The notes under the pieces were generated by a model, which was not told the DNA's origin, did not search any database, and worked only from the letters and a program-made list of their open reading frames with translations. The translations under genes and the position numbers were made by a program. A stretch of DNA of 64,000 nucleotides, taken from contig CBDCVQ010000003.1 of the NCBI GenBank assembly GCA_965223165.1, forward strand, positions 124,001 through 188,000, read 5' to 3'. This DNA comes from JABDMH01 sp965223165 (GTDB lineage Bacteria > Bacteroidota > Bacteroidia > Chitinophagales > Saprospiraceae). Position 1 is the stretch's first letter. The number at the start of each line of letters is the position of its first letter. Positions 8,093-18,001 of this stretch are shown here, in pieces.

Positions 8093-10846
8093 ATGGCAGC
8101 AGATAAACGAGAAGGGTACAATGCACTTGGCGCAGCGATAATCGTCTGCATGCAACTGATCTTTGCGAGCTGCGATCAGGAGCAAACGGCCGGCGACCAC
8201 ACCACCTCCGCGGATTTCATTTTGACCAGTGCACAACTCCCCGAGTACGAGCGGCACGTCGATCACGCACGGCTCATAGAGATGACGGCCGATTGGGAGG
8301 AAGACTGGGCCCTGCGCAATCGAGGTACCGCCATCTACCGATCCACCTGCTACAGCTGTCATGGCAACAATGAGCAGCCAGGATCCCTGCCCGACTCCAA
8401 GAAGTTTTGGCGTGACACATTCAAGCAGGGCAACGATCCGTATGCCATGTACCAGAGCATCACCCGAGGCTTTGGCATGATGCCACCTCAGCATCATCTA
8501 GTGCCCCGGCAGAAATATGAGGTCATTGCCTTTATCCGAGAAGTCTTGATCAAACCGCACAATCCATCGCAGTATCATGAGATTGATGCTGCTTATCTGG
8601 ACCAATTGCCCAAAGGCGACACCATCGGGCCACCTCCGCAGCCCTACCATCCCTGGTCGGATATGGATTATGGCAATTGGCTCATGCGCTGCTACGAAAT
8701 GTCTGACGATGACGATCCTCCCAAAGTCATCTCGGGCGGACGATCACCCCTGGCCAACGAGGACTACAGTGAGGTCAACTTTGCCTACAAAGGCATAGCG
8801 ATGCGGCTCGATCCGGGCGCTGGTGGTATTGCTGCTGGTAATACCTTTGCCATGTTTGATCATGATTTGCTGCGTTTTGTCGGGGCTTGGACTGGGGAAG
8901 GTTTCATCGATTGGGAGGATATCTTGCTGGACGATCAACACAATGTATACCCACGAACAGTGGGCCGGAGACAGTTTGCCAATCCCATTACCCCGGGCTG
9001 GGCTAATCCCCGATCGGGCACCTTCGAAGACCCGCGCATGCTGGGCGCGGATGGTCGACCCTTCGGACCGCTACCCCGATCATGGGCACATTACAAAGGA
9101 CTCTACCGCTTTGGCGACCGTACAGTGATCAAGTACACGGTCGGTACCTCGGAGGCACTGGAGACCTACGACCTGGAGCAGAGTGGCACGCAGCCCATCA
9201 TCAGCCGTACCATCAACCTGAGCAATATGGGCACTTCGCTAAGGCTTCGGGTAGCTCCCGTCTCAGCGTCCGTGACCATCGCCGGGGCGAACATACGAGT
9301 CACGCAAGAGGACGGATTTCATGTGGCTGATATCCCCTTGGCGGACCAGCAGCACTTCAAAATATACATGTCTCAGCAGGCGCAAGACTCGCTGCAGAGT
9401 TACGCCCGGCGTGCATCGCCACCGGTCGATCTGTCCACCTACACGGGCGGGAGCGAGGCGCTCTATCCCGAGGTCCTGAGCAGTCCGATTTTAGCCGGCA
9501 ACGACGATGATCCCTATGCAGTCGATGTGTTGGTCCTCCCGCAGGTGAATCCCTGGAAGAGTCGCATGCGGCCGACCGGCCTGGATTTTCTCGACGACGG
9601 TAAGACGGCCGTCGTATGCACCATCGATGGCGAAGTCTGGCAGGTCCAAGGGATCACGCAACACAGTGGGTCCACCCAATGGAAGCGGATCGCCACCGGA
9701 CTATTCCAGCCGCTAGGCATCAAAGTGCAGCAGGGTGAGATCTATGTCACCTGCCGGGATCAGCTGGTGCGCTTGCACGACCTCAACGATGATGGCGAGA
9801 CCGACTACTACGAGAGCTTCAACAATGACCATCAGGTGACGGAGCACTTCCACGAGTTTGCCATGGGTCTGCAGACCGACTCCGAGGGCAATTTTTACTA
9901 TGCCAAGAGCGGACGCCATGCACGCACCTCGTTGGTCCCGCAGCACGGCACCCTCATCAAGGTCAGTCCCGACGGCCGGGCGTCGGAGATCATCGCACAC
10001 GGCTTCCGTGCCGCCAACGGAGTCTGCCTCAATCCGGATGGCTCCTTTTATGTCACAGACCAACAAGGATATTGGAATCCTATGAATCGCATCAACCGGG
10101 TGACAAAGGGTGGATTTTATGGCAACATGTGGGGATACGGTGCCCCAGAGGACACCTCGGACGCTGCCATGATCCAACCTATGTGCTGGATAGATATGAA
10201 GTACGACCGATCACCATCTGAGTTGCTATGGGCAGACAGTGAGCGTTGGGGCCCACTCAATGGCAGTTTGCTCAACCTGTCCTATGGCTACGGGAAGATC
10301 TTTGTGGTCTTGACCCAGAAAGTGGGCCAAATAGAGCAGGGAGGTATGATCGAACTCCCGGTGCCCATGTTTCCAACCGGTATCATGCGAGCCCGCTTCA
10401 ATCCGCTGGATGGGCAATTTTATGGCTGCGGCATGTCAGCCTGGGCCACCAGCCGGATGATCCAAGTCGGTGGTCTGTACCGAGTGCGCTATACGGGTCA
10501 GCCGCTGCACCTACCCGTCTCCATGGAGGTTGTTCCTGGTGGGCTTCAGCTCGTATTTAGTGACGAGCTGGATCGCAAGAGCGCCACGGATGTGCAAAAC
10601 TTTGTCATCAACACCTGGGACCTGAAACGCACAAGTAGATATGGATCGGACCGATACAACGAGCAAAACCTAGCCGTGAGCGAATGCCTGCTATCCCCAG
10701 ATGGCAAGCAGTTAACCCTCAACATACCGGACATCCAGCCCACCTGGGTGATGGAGATCTTGTATAACCTTGAGAGTGCGTCAGGTGTGTCTTTTGAAGG
10801 TGCCATCCAAAATACCATCCATCAGGTACCCCAGGAGCCCTTATAA
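8093..10846 (+). CDS. DUF6797-type lipoprotein: cytochrome c plus beta-propeller
   Basis: This 917-residue protein has a hydrophobic leader ending in IFASC (Cys 27), a likely lipoprotein signal. A single heme motif CYSCH lies at residues 86-90 with a distal Met-rich segment (GFGMMPP) typical of cytochrome c. A middle region resembles DUF6797. The second half resembles a glucose/sorbosone dehydrogenase or NHL-type propeller (RPTGLDFLDDGKTAVVCTIDGEV, GTLIKVSPDG, NGVCLNPDGSFYVTDQQG). This looks like an electron-passing oxidoreductase at the outer surface. It follows the PSD1 gene by 69 bases on the same strand and is probably part of that operon. Substrate and electron acceptor are not apparent from sequence. 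Confidence 0.82.
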   Translation: MAADKREGYNALGAAIIVCMQLIFASCDQEQTAGDHTTSADFILTSAQLPEYERHVDHARLIEMTADWEEDWALRNRGTAIYRSTCYSCHGNNEQPGSLPDSKKFWRDTFKQGNDPYAMYQSITRGFGMMPPQHHLVPRQKYEVIAFIREVLIKPHNPSQYHEIDAAYLDQLPKGDTIGPPPQPYHPWSDMDYGNWLMRCYEMSDDDDPPKVISGGRSPLANEDYSEVNFAYKGIAMRLDPGAGGIAAGNTFAMFDHDLLRFVGAWTGEGFIDWEDILLDDQHNVYPRTVGRRQFANPITPGWANPRSGTFEDPRMLGADGRPFGPLPRSWAHYKGLYRFGDRTVIKYTVGTSEALETYDLEQSGTQPIISRTINLSNMGTSLRLRVAPVSASVTIAGANIRVTQEDGFHVADIPLADQQHFKIYMSQQAQDSLQSYARRASPPVDLSTYTGGSEALYPEVLSSPILAGNDDDPYAVDVLVLPQVNPWKSRMRPTGLDFLDDGKTAVVCTIDGEVWQVQGITQHSGSTQWKRIATGLFQPLGIKVQQGEIYVTCRDQLVRLHDLNDDGETDYYESFNNDHQVTEHFHEFAMGLQTDSEGNFYYAKSGRHARTSLVPQHGTLIKVSPDGRASEIIAHGFRAANGVCLNPDGSFYVTDQQGYWNPMNRINRVTKGGFYGNMWGYGAPEDTSDAAMIQPMCWIDMKYDRSPSELLWADSERWGPLNGSLLNLSYGYGKIFVVLTQKVGQIEQGGMIELPVPMFPTGIMRARFNPLDGQFYGCGMSAWATSRMIQVGGLYRVRYTGQPLHLPVSMEVVPGGLQLVFSDELDRKSATDVQNFVINTWDLKRTSRYGSDRYNEQNLAVSECLLSPDGKQLTLNIPDIQPTWVMEILYNLESASGVSFEGAIQNTIHQVPQEPL

Positions 10847-10897
10847 TGGTGCCACTGGCCACCTAATGGTGGGTCCGTCTCACAGAGGCTGGAGGTC

Positions 10898-12328
10898 TCA
10901 AGCTAAAATATCCTTGACGATATGGCCATGCACATCCGTGAGGCGAAACCTGCGGCCCTGGTACCGATGCGTAAATCGCTCGTGATCAATGCCCATCAGG
11001 TGAAGCACGGTCGCCTGAAAGTCATGTACATGCACCGGATCTTGCGTGATGTTGTAGCTAAAATCATCGGTGGCACCATAGGATATTCCCTTTTTGACGC
11101 CCGCCCCAGCCATCCAGATGGTGAAGCAACGAGGATGGTGATCTCGTCCATAGTTGTCCGGGGTCAGTTTGCCTTGTGAATAGCAGCCCCTGCCAAATTC
11201 TCCACCCCAAATCACCAAGGTGTCGTCCAGAAGCCCACGCTGCTTGAGATCCAGCACGAGGCCGGCAGACGGTTGATCCGTCTCCTTGGTGAGCATCTGG
11301 ATAAGGCGCGGCAGACCACCGTGCATATCCCAACCCTGATGGTACAACTGCACAAAGCGGACGCCACTTTCTACCAACTTGCGAGCGAGCAAGCAATTGT
11401 GGGCATAGGTCCCGGGTTTTCGGGCGGACTCGCCATAGAGCTCGAAGGTCGATGCCGGCTCGTTGCTGATGTCTAGCGTCTCCGGTACGGACATTTGCAT
11501 GCGGTACGCCATCTCATACTGGGCCATGCGGGCAAGAATCTCTTGATCCTGCGTGTGCTCATATTGTGATTGGTGGAGGGCGGCAAGATAATCCAACATC
11601 TTGCGGCGGTCAGACCGGTTCATGCCTTCCGGATCTTGCAGATAAAGCACGGGATCGTGGCCGGCCCTAAACATCACCCCTTGGTGTTCGCTGGGCAAAA
11701 AACCGCTCCCCCAGAGCTTGGCGTAGAGCGGTTGTCCTCCGTTCCATTCGCTACGGGAGAGTAGAACCGAAAAAGTGGGTAGGTTCTCATTCTCGCTACC
11801 TAGCCCATAGCTGACCCATGCACCCATACTGGGCCGCCCGGCCTGCTGCGAGCCTGTCTGCACGAAGGTGACGGCTGGATCGTGATTGATCGCTTCTGTA
11901 TGCATAGATTTGATGATACAGATATCGTCAGCGATCTTTTGATGATAAGGCAAAAGATTACTCAGCCAGGCTCCGCTTTGGCCGTATTGGTCAAAGGTGT
12001 AATCACCCATGGCGAGCGGAAAGGAGCGTTGATTTGCGGTCATGCCGGTGACCCGCTGATTGCCCCGAACACTGGCTGGCAGCTCTTCGCCAAATCTCTT
12101 CTTGAGTTCGGGTTTGTAGTCAAACAACTCCATCTGAGACGGGGCACCACTTTGGAATAAGTAGATGATGCGCTTGGCCTTGGCGGCGTAGTGGGGCAAG
12201 TCAGGAGACGCCAGAGCGCTGGTGCCCCCGGTGAGCATGCGGCCGAGTGCAATTCCCCCCAGTCCAAAGAGACTATTGTGCAAGAATGTCCGCCGATTCA
12301 GTCGGTCTGCATGTGGCCAGATGCTCAT
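10898..12328 (-). CDS. DUF1501 family protein with Tat-type leader (second copy)
   Basis: A 476-residue paralogue of the protein at 1530-2975, with nearly the same motifs (LFQSGAPSQMELFDYKP, MHTEAINHDPA, VIWGGEFGRGCYSQG, GRDHHPRCFTIWMAG). The leader has NRRTFLHNS followed by a hydrophobic stretch, fitting Tat export. It lies five bases downstream of the minus-strand PSD1 cytochrome gene, so the two are almost certainly co-transcribed. Its 3' end faces the 3' end of the + strand module, with about 50 bases between the stop codons. Confidence 0.93.
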   Translation of the reverse strand: MSIWPHADRLNRRTFLHNSLFGLGGIALGRMLTGGTSALASPDLPHYAAKAKRIIYLFQSGAPSQMELFDYKPELKKRFGEELPASVRGNQRVTGMTANQRSFPLAMGDYTFDQYGQSGAWLSNLLPYHQKIADDICIIKSMHTEAINHDPAVTFVQTGSQQAGRPSMGAWVSYGLGSENENLPTFSVLLSRSEWNGGQPLYAKLWGSGFLPSEHQGVMFRAGHDPVLYLQDPEGMNRSDRRKMLDYLAALHQSQYEHTQDQEILARMAQYEMAYRMQMSVPETLDISNEPASTFELYGESARKPGTYAHNCLLARKLVESGVRFVQLYHQGWDMHGGLPRLIQMLTKETDQPSAGLVLDLKQRGLLDDTLVIWGGEFGRGCYSQGKLTPDNYGRDHHPRCFTIWMAGAGVKKGISYGATDDFSYNITQDPVHVHDFQATVLHLMGIDHERFTHRYQGRRFRLTDVHGHIVKDILA

Positions 12329-12333
12329 CTCAT

Positions 12334-15300
12334 TTATCTTTTCATGACAAATTCATCAAAGTTCATGACGGTCGAAGCCACCACCGTGCCGGCGGCAAGC
12401 GCACTACTCTCAAGCGATTGATTAATGGGGTACTCCCCTACGGCCGTCAGTTTTCGGGCGTCCGCGGGTCTACGTTCAAACTGGTCAAGAGCCTCCTCGT
12501 ATTGTTCGATCAGCGTGCTTGTTTCGTCAGCTCGGGGAGCACGGCCCAGAAGACGTCGCATGACGGAAGAGACCACCGATGCAGGATCATCCGTCTGCAG
12601 GAGTACCCGCTCAGCTAGCACCCGAGCCGCTTCTAAAAACTGCGGGTCATTCATCAATACGAGCGATTGCAAGGGTGTGGTCGTCTGCTGCCTGCGGACG
12701 ACACAGTAGTATCTGTCGGGTGCATCAAAATTGAGCATGGCAGGCGGAGGAGAACTGCGCTTCCACACCGTGTACATGCTCCGGCGGTAGAGGCTGTCCC
12801 CGTGCTGTTGGACGTACTCGGTGGCATTGCGAGTGGCTAAGGCCTTCCAAATCCCCGGTGGTTGGTAAGGAAAAACGCTGGGGCCTCCAATGGTACGCAC
12901 CAGCAGGCCGCTGGATGCCAAGGCCTGATCCCTAATCACCTCCGCACCCAACCGGTGGGCCGGATAGTGTGCATACAGTAGATTTTGCGGGTCGACCTCC
13001 TGCGCAGCCGGCGACACTGAGGATGACTGTTGATAGGTGGCTGATAAAACGATCTCCTTCAGCAGGGCCTTCACACTCCAATCCAGCTCGATAAAACGCA
13101 GGGCCAGGTAGTCCAGCAATTCCGGATGCGAAGGAAGATTGCCCTGACTTCCAAAATCCTCCTGGGTGGCCACCAGCCCCTTGCCAAAACAGAGATGCCA
13201 AAGGCGATTGACCATCACCCGGGCCGTCAAGGGATTTTCGGGATGGATCAGCCATCTGGCCAGGCCGAGGCGATCAGACGTCACCTCAAAATCTTCAATC
13301 TGCAAGAGCTGCGGCACGGCAGGCTCCACCGGTGTGGTGGGAGCATCGTAAGCTCCCCGGTCCAGCACATAAGTGGGACGGAGATGCTTGCGTTCCTGCA
13401 TGATCATCACCTCCGGCTGATCGGTGAGCAATAGATTTTCTTCCTTGCGCAAGGCAGTCAGGTCGCGCAGCACCTGATTGTATGCTTCGTTTTGCCCGGA
13501 GAGCAAGTACCATTCAAGCTGGTCATCCGGCTGATCGTCTGCTGCCGTGGTCGTCGGTCGTTCGGCCAGGTGTATCACTTCAATGCGCGACAAAGCACGA
13601 TCGTAGACCTTCAACTCGTCCATCACCAGGTCTTGCACCGATTTGCGTAGCTCCATACCCAGCAAGAAGGGCTGATCCGACCAATTGCTCCCCTTGACGC
13701 CATGCATCAGGCTCTTTTGGAGATTGTCTGCAAATAATTGGGCTTCCGGCCTTTCGCCATTCACATAAAATCCTACGCCCTTGGCCAAACTGCTGCCGTC
13801 GTACGTCATGGCCAAATGCACCCACTCCCCCACGGGGATCGGGTCTTGCGTCTTAAAATCTATGGCATTATCCGGCCAGACATGGTTGAGCTGAAAGGAC
13901 AATGTGCCGTCCTCATTGATTTTGCAGAGCCATCCCCGATAGCCCTCAAAGTCGCCATTGGTGTTTCCGAAGACCGGACCTTCGACATCGTCCTTCAGCA
14001 CGCGCACCCAGAGACTCACGGAAAAGGGCTGATGGCGATCAAAATCCAGATCGCGATTGAATCTGATGCCGGCGTCACCGACAAACTGGACACCCTGGCC
14101 CTGCTTTCCTTCGGCAGCGATTGGACGATCATCCAAGTGGCCCCAGATCTGGGCATCCAATTTGCCCTTTGCGTGGTTTTTGTGGGCATAAGTCATTTTG
14201 GCCTCCCGTCCACGTTTGCGCTTGGCTCCATCCAGATCGAGACGATTGTCCATCACATGGACGGCTTCTTCGAAGGAGAAATCGGCTACCAGCCCTTCGT
14301 TTAAGGTCCGCTCTACGCGATCCGTAGTCAGCGAGGACGCCCATGACGTAAATGCCTCCTTATAGTGCGACGTGGTTAGTTTTTCTTCGAGTATGGAGGC
14401 TTTCTGGCGGATCTGCTCAAGCTCTTTCTCGGCCTCCTCGGTGCAGAGGATTAAAGTGGGAGCCGCCTCGCCATTATACGGTACAATGCCAGCGTCATTG
14501 TTATTATTGAAGAAGGCGTAGAGGGCATAATAGTCCTCCTGGCTGATGGGGTCGTACTTGTGATCGTGACATCTTGCACACTCCAGGGTCAAGCCCAGTA
14601 GGGCCTTGCCCAGGGTGTTTGTGCGGTCAGCCACATACTCCACCCGGTACTCTTCATCGACGACGCCACCTTCCTGCGATTGGGGGTGGTTACGATTGAA
14701 GCAGGTAGCCAGCAATTGTTCGTCGGTAGGATCCGGAAGCATATCTCCCGCCATCTGCCAGAGCAAGAAAGTGTCAAAGGGCAAGTCGCGATTGAAGGCA
14801 TCGATGACCCAGTCACGCCAGGGCCATGTGTTGCGCATGCCATCGTCTTGATAGCCATGCGAATCTGCGTAGCGGGCGGCATCTAGCCAATCCAATGCCA
14901 GCCTTTCTCCATAGTGTACCGACGCAAGCAGGGTATCTACCGCTCGCTCGAAAGCATCCGGTGCCTCATCCGCGAGAAATGCGGTGATCTGAGCTTCCGT
15001 GGGCGGCAGACCCGTCAGGTCCAGGCACAACCTCCGCAGTAGCATGGACTTGTCCGCTTGCTCAGCCGGGGTCAACCCATTTTGCTCGAGCTTTTGTAGT
15101 ACGAAATGATCGATACCATTTTTGGCCCATGCTGCATCCTCGACCGAGGGCAGCGACTTGGGATCGGGCGGTAGAAAGGACCAATGTTGCTTATACTCGG
15201 CGCCCTGATCAATCCACCGGGTCAAGATCGCGCGCTCCGTTGAGGTGAGTTCCAGGTGGGACTCGGGAGGCGGCATCATATAGTCTGGTTCCTCGGATTG

Positions 15301-15606
15301 GATTCGCTTGATCATCTCGCTGCGGGCCGGGCTGCCGGGATCGATCACCCACTTGGCCCGGCTGGTCTCGTTGGTGGTTTGAGCCATGGCATCCGCCGCG
15401 ACATCCAGTCTCAGGTCTCCTTTACGCTGATTGGCATCGGGGCCATGACACTTGAAGCAACGATCAGATAGGATCGGCTTGACATGAAAATTGAAATCGA
15501 CCACTTCCGGCACAGCGACATCTCCGTCATCTGATCGATGGAGAGTATGGCAGCTCCACACAAAAAGGAGGAGTATCAAGCAATGTAGGACCTGCTTCGC
15601 TTTCAT
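12334..15606 (-). CDS. PSCyt1-PSCyt2-LamG-PSD1 surface cytochrome (second copy)
   Basis: I chose the ATG at 15606 over an in-frame TTG nine bases upstream, because MKAKQVLHCLILLLFVWSC gives a clean lipoprotein-like leader (the W at -2 of the lipobox is unusual). The heme motif CFKCH is at residues 50-54 within PSCyt1. PSCyt2 follows, with a second motif CARCH, then a LamG-like domain (PFSVSLWVRVL region) and PSD1 (RLGLARWLIHPENPLTARVMVN, TTPLQSLVLMNDPQF). The order is the same as in the first copy. The intact short N-terminus here shows what the + strand copy has lost to its repeat array. It is followed by DUF1501; the ThuA-like gene upstream may belong to the same transcript. Confidence 0.92.
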   Translation of the reverse strand: MKAKQVLHCLILLLFVWSCHTLHRSDDGDVAVPEVVDFNFHVKPILSDRCFKCHGPDANQRKGDLRLDVAADAMAQTTNETSRAKWVIDPGSPARSEMIKRIQSEEPDYMMPPPESHLELTSTERAILTRWIDQGAEYKQHWSFLPPDPKSLPSVEDAAWAKNGIDHFVLQKLEQNGLTPAEQADKSMLLRRLCLDLTGLPPTEAQITAFLADEAPDAFERAVDTLLASVHYGERLALDWLDAARYADSHGYQDDGMRNTWPWRDWVIDAFNRDLPFDTFLLWQMAGDMLPDPTDEQLLATCFNRNHPQSQEGGVVDEEYRVEYVADRTNTLGKALLGLTLECARCHDHKYDPISQEDYYALYAFFNNNNDAGIVPYNGEAAPTLILCTEEAEKELEQIRQKASILEEKLTTSHYKEAFTSWASSLTTDRVERTLNEGLVADFSFEEAVHVMDNRLDLDGAKRKRGREAKMTYAHKNHAKGKLDAQIWGHLDDRPIAAEGKQGQGVQFVGDAGIRFNRDLDFDRHQPFSVSLWVRVLKDDVEGPVFGNTNGDFEGYRGWLCKINEDGTLSFQLNHVWPDNAIDFKTQDPIPVGEWVHLAMTYDGSSLAKGVGFYVNGERPEAQLFADNLQKSLMHGVKGSNWSDQPFLLGMELRKSVQDLVMDELKVYDRALSRIEVIHLAERPTTTAADDQPDDQLEWYLLSGQNEAYNQVLRDLTALRKEENLLLTDQPEVMIMQERKHLRPTYVLDRGAYDAPTTPVEPAVPQLLQIEDFEVTSDRLGLARWLIHPENPLTARVMVNRLWHLCFGKGLVATQEDFGSQGNLPSHPELLDYLALRFIELDWSVKALLKEIVLSATYQQSSSVSPAAQEVDPQNLLYAHYPAHRLGAEVIRDQALASSGLLVRTIGGPSVFPYQPPGIWKALATRNATEYVQQHGDSLYRRSMYTVWKRSSPPPAMLNFDAPDRYYCVVRRQQTTTPLQSLVLMNDPQFLEAARVLAERVLLQTDDPASVVSSVMRRLLGRAPRADETSTLIEQYEEALDQFERRPADARKLTAVGEYPINQSLESSALAAGTVVASTVMNFDEFVMKR

Positions 15607-15781
15607 GCAAAGCAAAAATATCGAAAAATCCTGGGCAGCGAAGTCACGCAGAATGGCTTATGCGCCTGGGTTGGGTTTCAGGCTGGGGACCGTGCATGGG
15701 GTGCCCCCGACCGCCGGATTATCCAGGTGGACGCCAACTGCCGTGGCTACAACAGGTGCATGACACACGGCCACCCTGGCC

Positions 15782-16825
15782 CTATTTCCGCCATGGCCGT
15801 GCCCGGGTGGCATCCTTGGTCGGAAAATCTAACGGCACCTCGACCTGGGTGACTTGACCGGTGGCCGACCACTCTGCTCCCCTTACAAAGGTGGTGATAA
15901 AGCCCACGCACTCCATCGAATAATCGGTGTGCCCCATAATCGTATGAAAGACGCGGCCCTCTCCGTAGTTGACCGTCAATAGCATAGGCTCATGACGTCC
16001 CGTACCCTTTACCGCTGGATCCCAGGGGGGCGCGTTGCCCTCCACATCCGAGTAGGCCGTAGCCAGTACGGTCACCTCTTCCGCTGGTCCACGCAGACGA
16101 TCGTAAAGTTCGTCCTTGGTGTGCAACCAAGTGGTCGGTAGTCCTTGCGTGATCGGATGAGCGGGTTCTCGGATCGTGACCAGGTACTCCATCTGTGGCC
16201 CATGCGAACCACACTCGCCGGCACTCGTGTCCTTGACCAAGCGGCCTTCGTCTGTGTAGTAGAGGTAGGGACCCGTCGCTTGACTCCGTCCACCCCAACC
16301 GCCCACTCCGATCATCCGGTTGTACTCTTCCCAATCTCCAAATGAGTTATTGGCAGCATGCACGATAACCAGTCCACCTCCCCCACTGACATAATCCACC
16401 AGGGCCTGCCTGGTCTGGGCTGACCAGGTGGAGGCTTTCCAGCCAAGGTTGGAAATGACGACATCATACGCACCAAAGTCTGGATCAAAATCCGGGTCTG
16501 GCTTAGGCTCTTCTACTATAGTTGTCTCCTTTCCGACCAACGGGTACTGCGCCAACAGTTGCATCCGTACCTCCTTCGTTTGGCTGGCATCGTTGTGCGG
16601 ACCCTGCCAAGTGTAGGCCGTGCGCTCGATATCGACGGTGAAAAGCCCAGTTTCGAGCAGAAAATCGCGCATCATCATCGTGGTCTTGGGCCAAGCTCCA
16701 TGATTGTTTTCGCCATCGATGATCAGGGCTTTGATCTTAGGCACAGCATTCGACGGCTGGGGTGCCTGACCACAGGCCAACACCACGCTGACGAGTAGGC
16801 TCCACAGGATCGGGGAAGTACGCAT
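15782..16825 (-). CDS. ThuA-like domain lipoprotein
   Basis: The start at 16825 is preferred to one 57 bases upstream because MRTSPILWSLLVSVVLACGQ is a good lipoprotein signal with Cys near residue 18. The rest fits the ThuA/trehalose-utilisation fold, a class I glutamine amidotransferase-like domain: ALIIDGENNHGAWPKTT, YDVVISNLGWKASTW, GGGLVIVHAANNSFGDW, EYLVTIREPAHPITQGLP and RVFHTIMGHTDYSMECVG. ThuA proteins are associated with sugar catabolism, but the reaction is not settled. It lies 175 bases upstream of the minus-strand PSD1 gene in the same direction, matching the usual company of these cytochrome modules. Confidence 0.88.
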   Translation of the reverse strand: MRTSPILWSLLVSVVLACGQAPQPSNAVPKIKALIIDGENNHGAWPKTTMMMRDFLLETGLFTVDIERTAYTWQGPHNDASQTKEVRMQLLAQYPLVGKETTIVEEPKPDPDFDPDFGAYDVVISNLGWKASTWSAQTRQALVDYVSGGGGLVIVHAANNSFGDWEEYNRMIGVGGWGGRSQATGPYLYYTDEGRLVKDTSAGECGSHGPQMEYLVTIREPAHPITQGLPTTWLHTKDELYDRLRGPAEEVTVLATAYSDVEGNAPPWDPAVKGTGRHEPMLLTVNYGEGRVFHTIMGHTDYSMECVGFITTFVRGAEWSATGQVTQVEVPLDFPTKDATRARPWRK

Positions 16826-17130
16826 AATTATGATTTGTGCTGAATTTAGCGAAATGGATAGGCTTTCGGGGACGGCTGGCAAACCAATTGCCGTTTTGGT
16901 CTAAAATAGGCCACCAACAATATCCCGACCTATCCTACTCCGGAGCGGAAGTTCAGGCGGACCGCCACACGGAGGTTGCTGAATCACTCACCGCGTTTGA
17001 ATCACAACTCTATTTGCGGCCGGGCGAGCGAGCCCATGTCAGATCGTACTCCAACAGCCCCATGGGTCCTCCCATGCTCAACTGCCAATTTTCCGGGAAA
17101 ATGATGATCTTGAGAACCAATTCAAGATGT
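16826..17130. promoter_or_regulatory. Divergent intergenic region, thuA-like / SDR
   Basis: About 305 bases separate the divergent ThuA-like and SDR starts, so both promoters should lie here. An open frame extends the SDR protein upstream through this stretch, but that extension has no family support. No clear operator or hairpin was recognised. Confidence 0.4.
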
Positions 17131-17913
17131 ATGATCTACCAGGGAAAAAATGCCGTCGTCACGGGAAGTACAAGCGGACTAGGTGCAGCCATTGTCCACA
17201 AACTGGCCAAGGAAGGTGCTGCCGGTCTGCTGGTCACCGGTCGCAATCAAGACCGGGGTCACACGGTCGTGGAACAACTTCGTCAACAAGGATGCCAAGC
17301 ACAGTTTGTGCGAGCAGACCTGCAAGACCCGACCGCCTGTCGTCAAATATTTGACGTGGTCGACGAGATCTTCGGTGGCAGGATCCATGGTTTGGTCAAT
17401 TCAGCGGCCTACACGGATCGCGGCACCATCGAAGAAACCCCTCTGGAAGAATGGGACAAGCACCAGGCCATCAACGTCCGGGCGCCTTTTCTTTTGATCC
17501 AGGAAGCTGTGCGTCGTATGCAGAAGCAAGGCATCGGCGGGTCCATTGTCAACATTGGCTCCGTGTCCGGATATGTCGGACACCCTTTCCTCACCCCCTA
17601 TGCCAGCAGCAAAGGTGGGCTGATGACTCTTACCAAGAATGTCGCCCACTCGCAGCGACAACATCACATCCGATGCAATGCCGTACTACCGGGCTGGATG
17701 GATACACCGGCCGAGCACGATATCCAACGGCGTTTTCACGATAGCTCCCCAGACTGGCTGCGTAAGGCTGAGGCTGCTCAACCCTTTGGACGACTGATAC
17801 AGCCCGACTCCGTTGCTGAGCTCGTCGCGTACTTGCTTAGCGATCTAAGTGGGGTAATGACCGGTGCGGTCATCAACTTCGATCAGCACGTTGTCGAAGC
17901 GCAAAGCAGCTGA
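17131..17913 (+). CDS. Short-chain dehydrogenase/reductase
   Basis: The start MIYQGKNAVVTG at 17131 places the NAD(P)-binding motif TGSTSGLG at the usual N-terminal position; a start nearly 300 bases upstream adds about 98 residues with no counterpart in the family. The protein is about 260 residues, the classical SDR length. The NSAA segment, the catalytic Ser in SVSGYVG and the YASSK motif (Tyr and Lys) are present, as is the NAVLPGWMDTP segment. It should be a cytoplasmic oxidoreductase of unknown substrate. It stands alone on its strand. Confidence 0.9.
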   Translation: MIYQGKNAVVTGSTSGLGAAIVHKLAKEGAAGLLVTGRNQDRGHTVVEQLRQQGCQAQFVRADLQDPTACRQIFDVVDEIFGGRIHGLVNSAAYTDRGTIEETPLEEWDKHQAINVRAPFLLIQEAVRRMQKQGIGGSIVNIGSVSGYVGHPFLTPYASSKGGLMTLTKNVAHSQRQHHIRCNAVLPGWMDTPAEHDIQRRFHDSSPDWLRKAEAAQPFGRLIQPDSVAELVAYLLSDLSGVMTGAVINFDQHVVEAQSS

Positions 17914-18001
17914 GTGGATTGCGCTGGGCCAAAACACGGTGACAGTAACCGCACCATGTCTGCGCCCGCTGCCTCTGACAGCAGCTTTGAAAACAGCTAG
18001 A

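Noticed and set aside
16837..17130. N-terminal extension of the SDR protein
   Set aside because: It adds about 98 residues before the nucleotide-binding motif that SDR proteins do not have, and it occupies the divergent promoter region.
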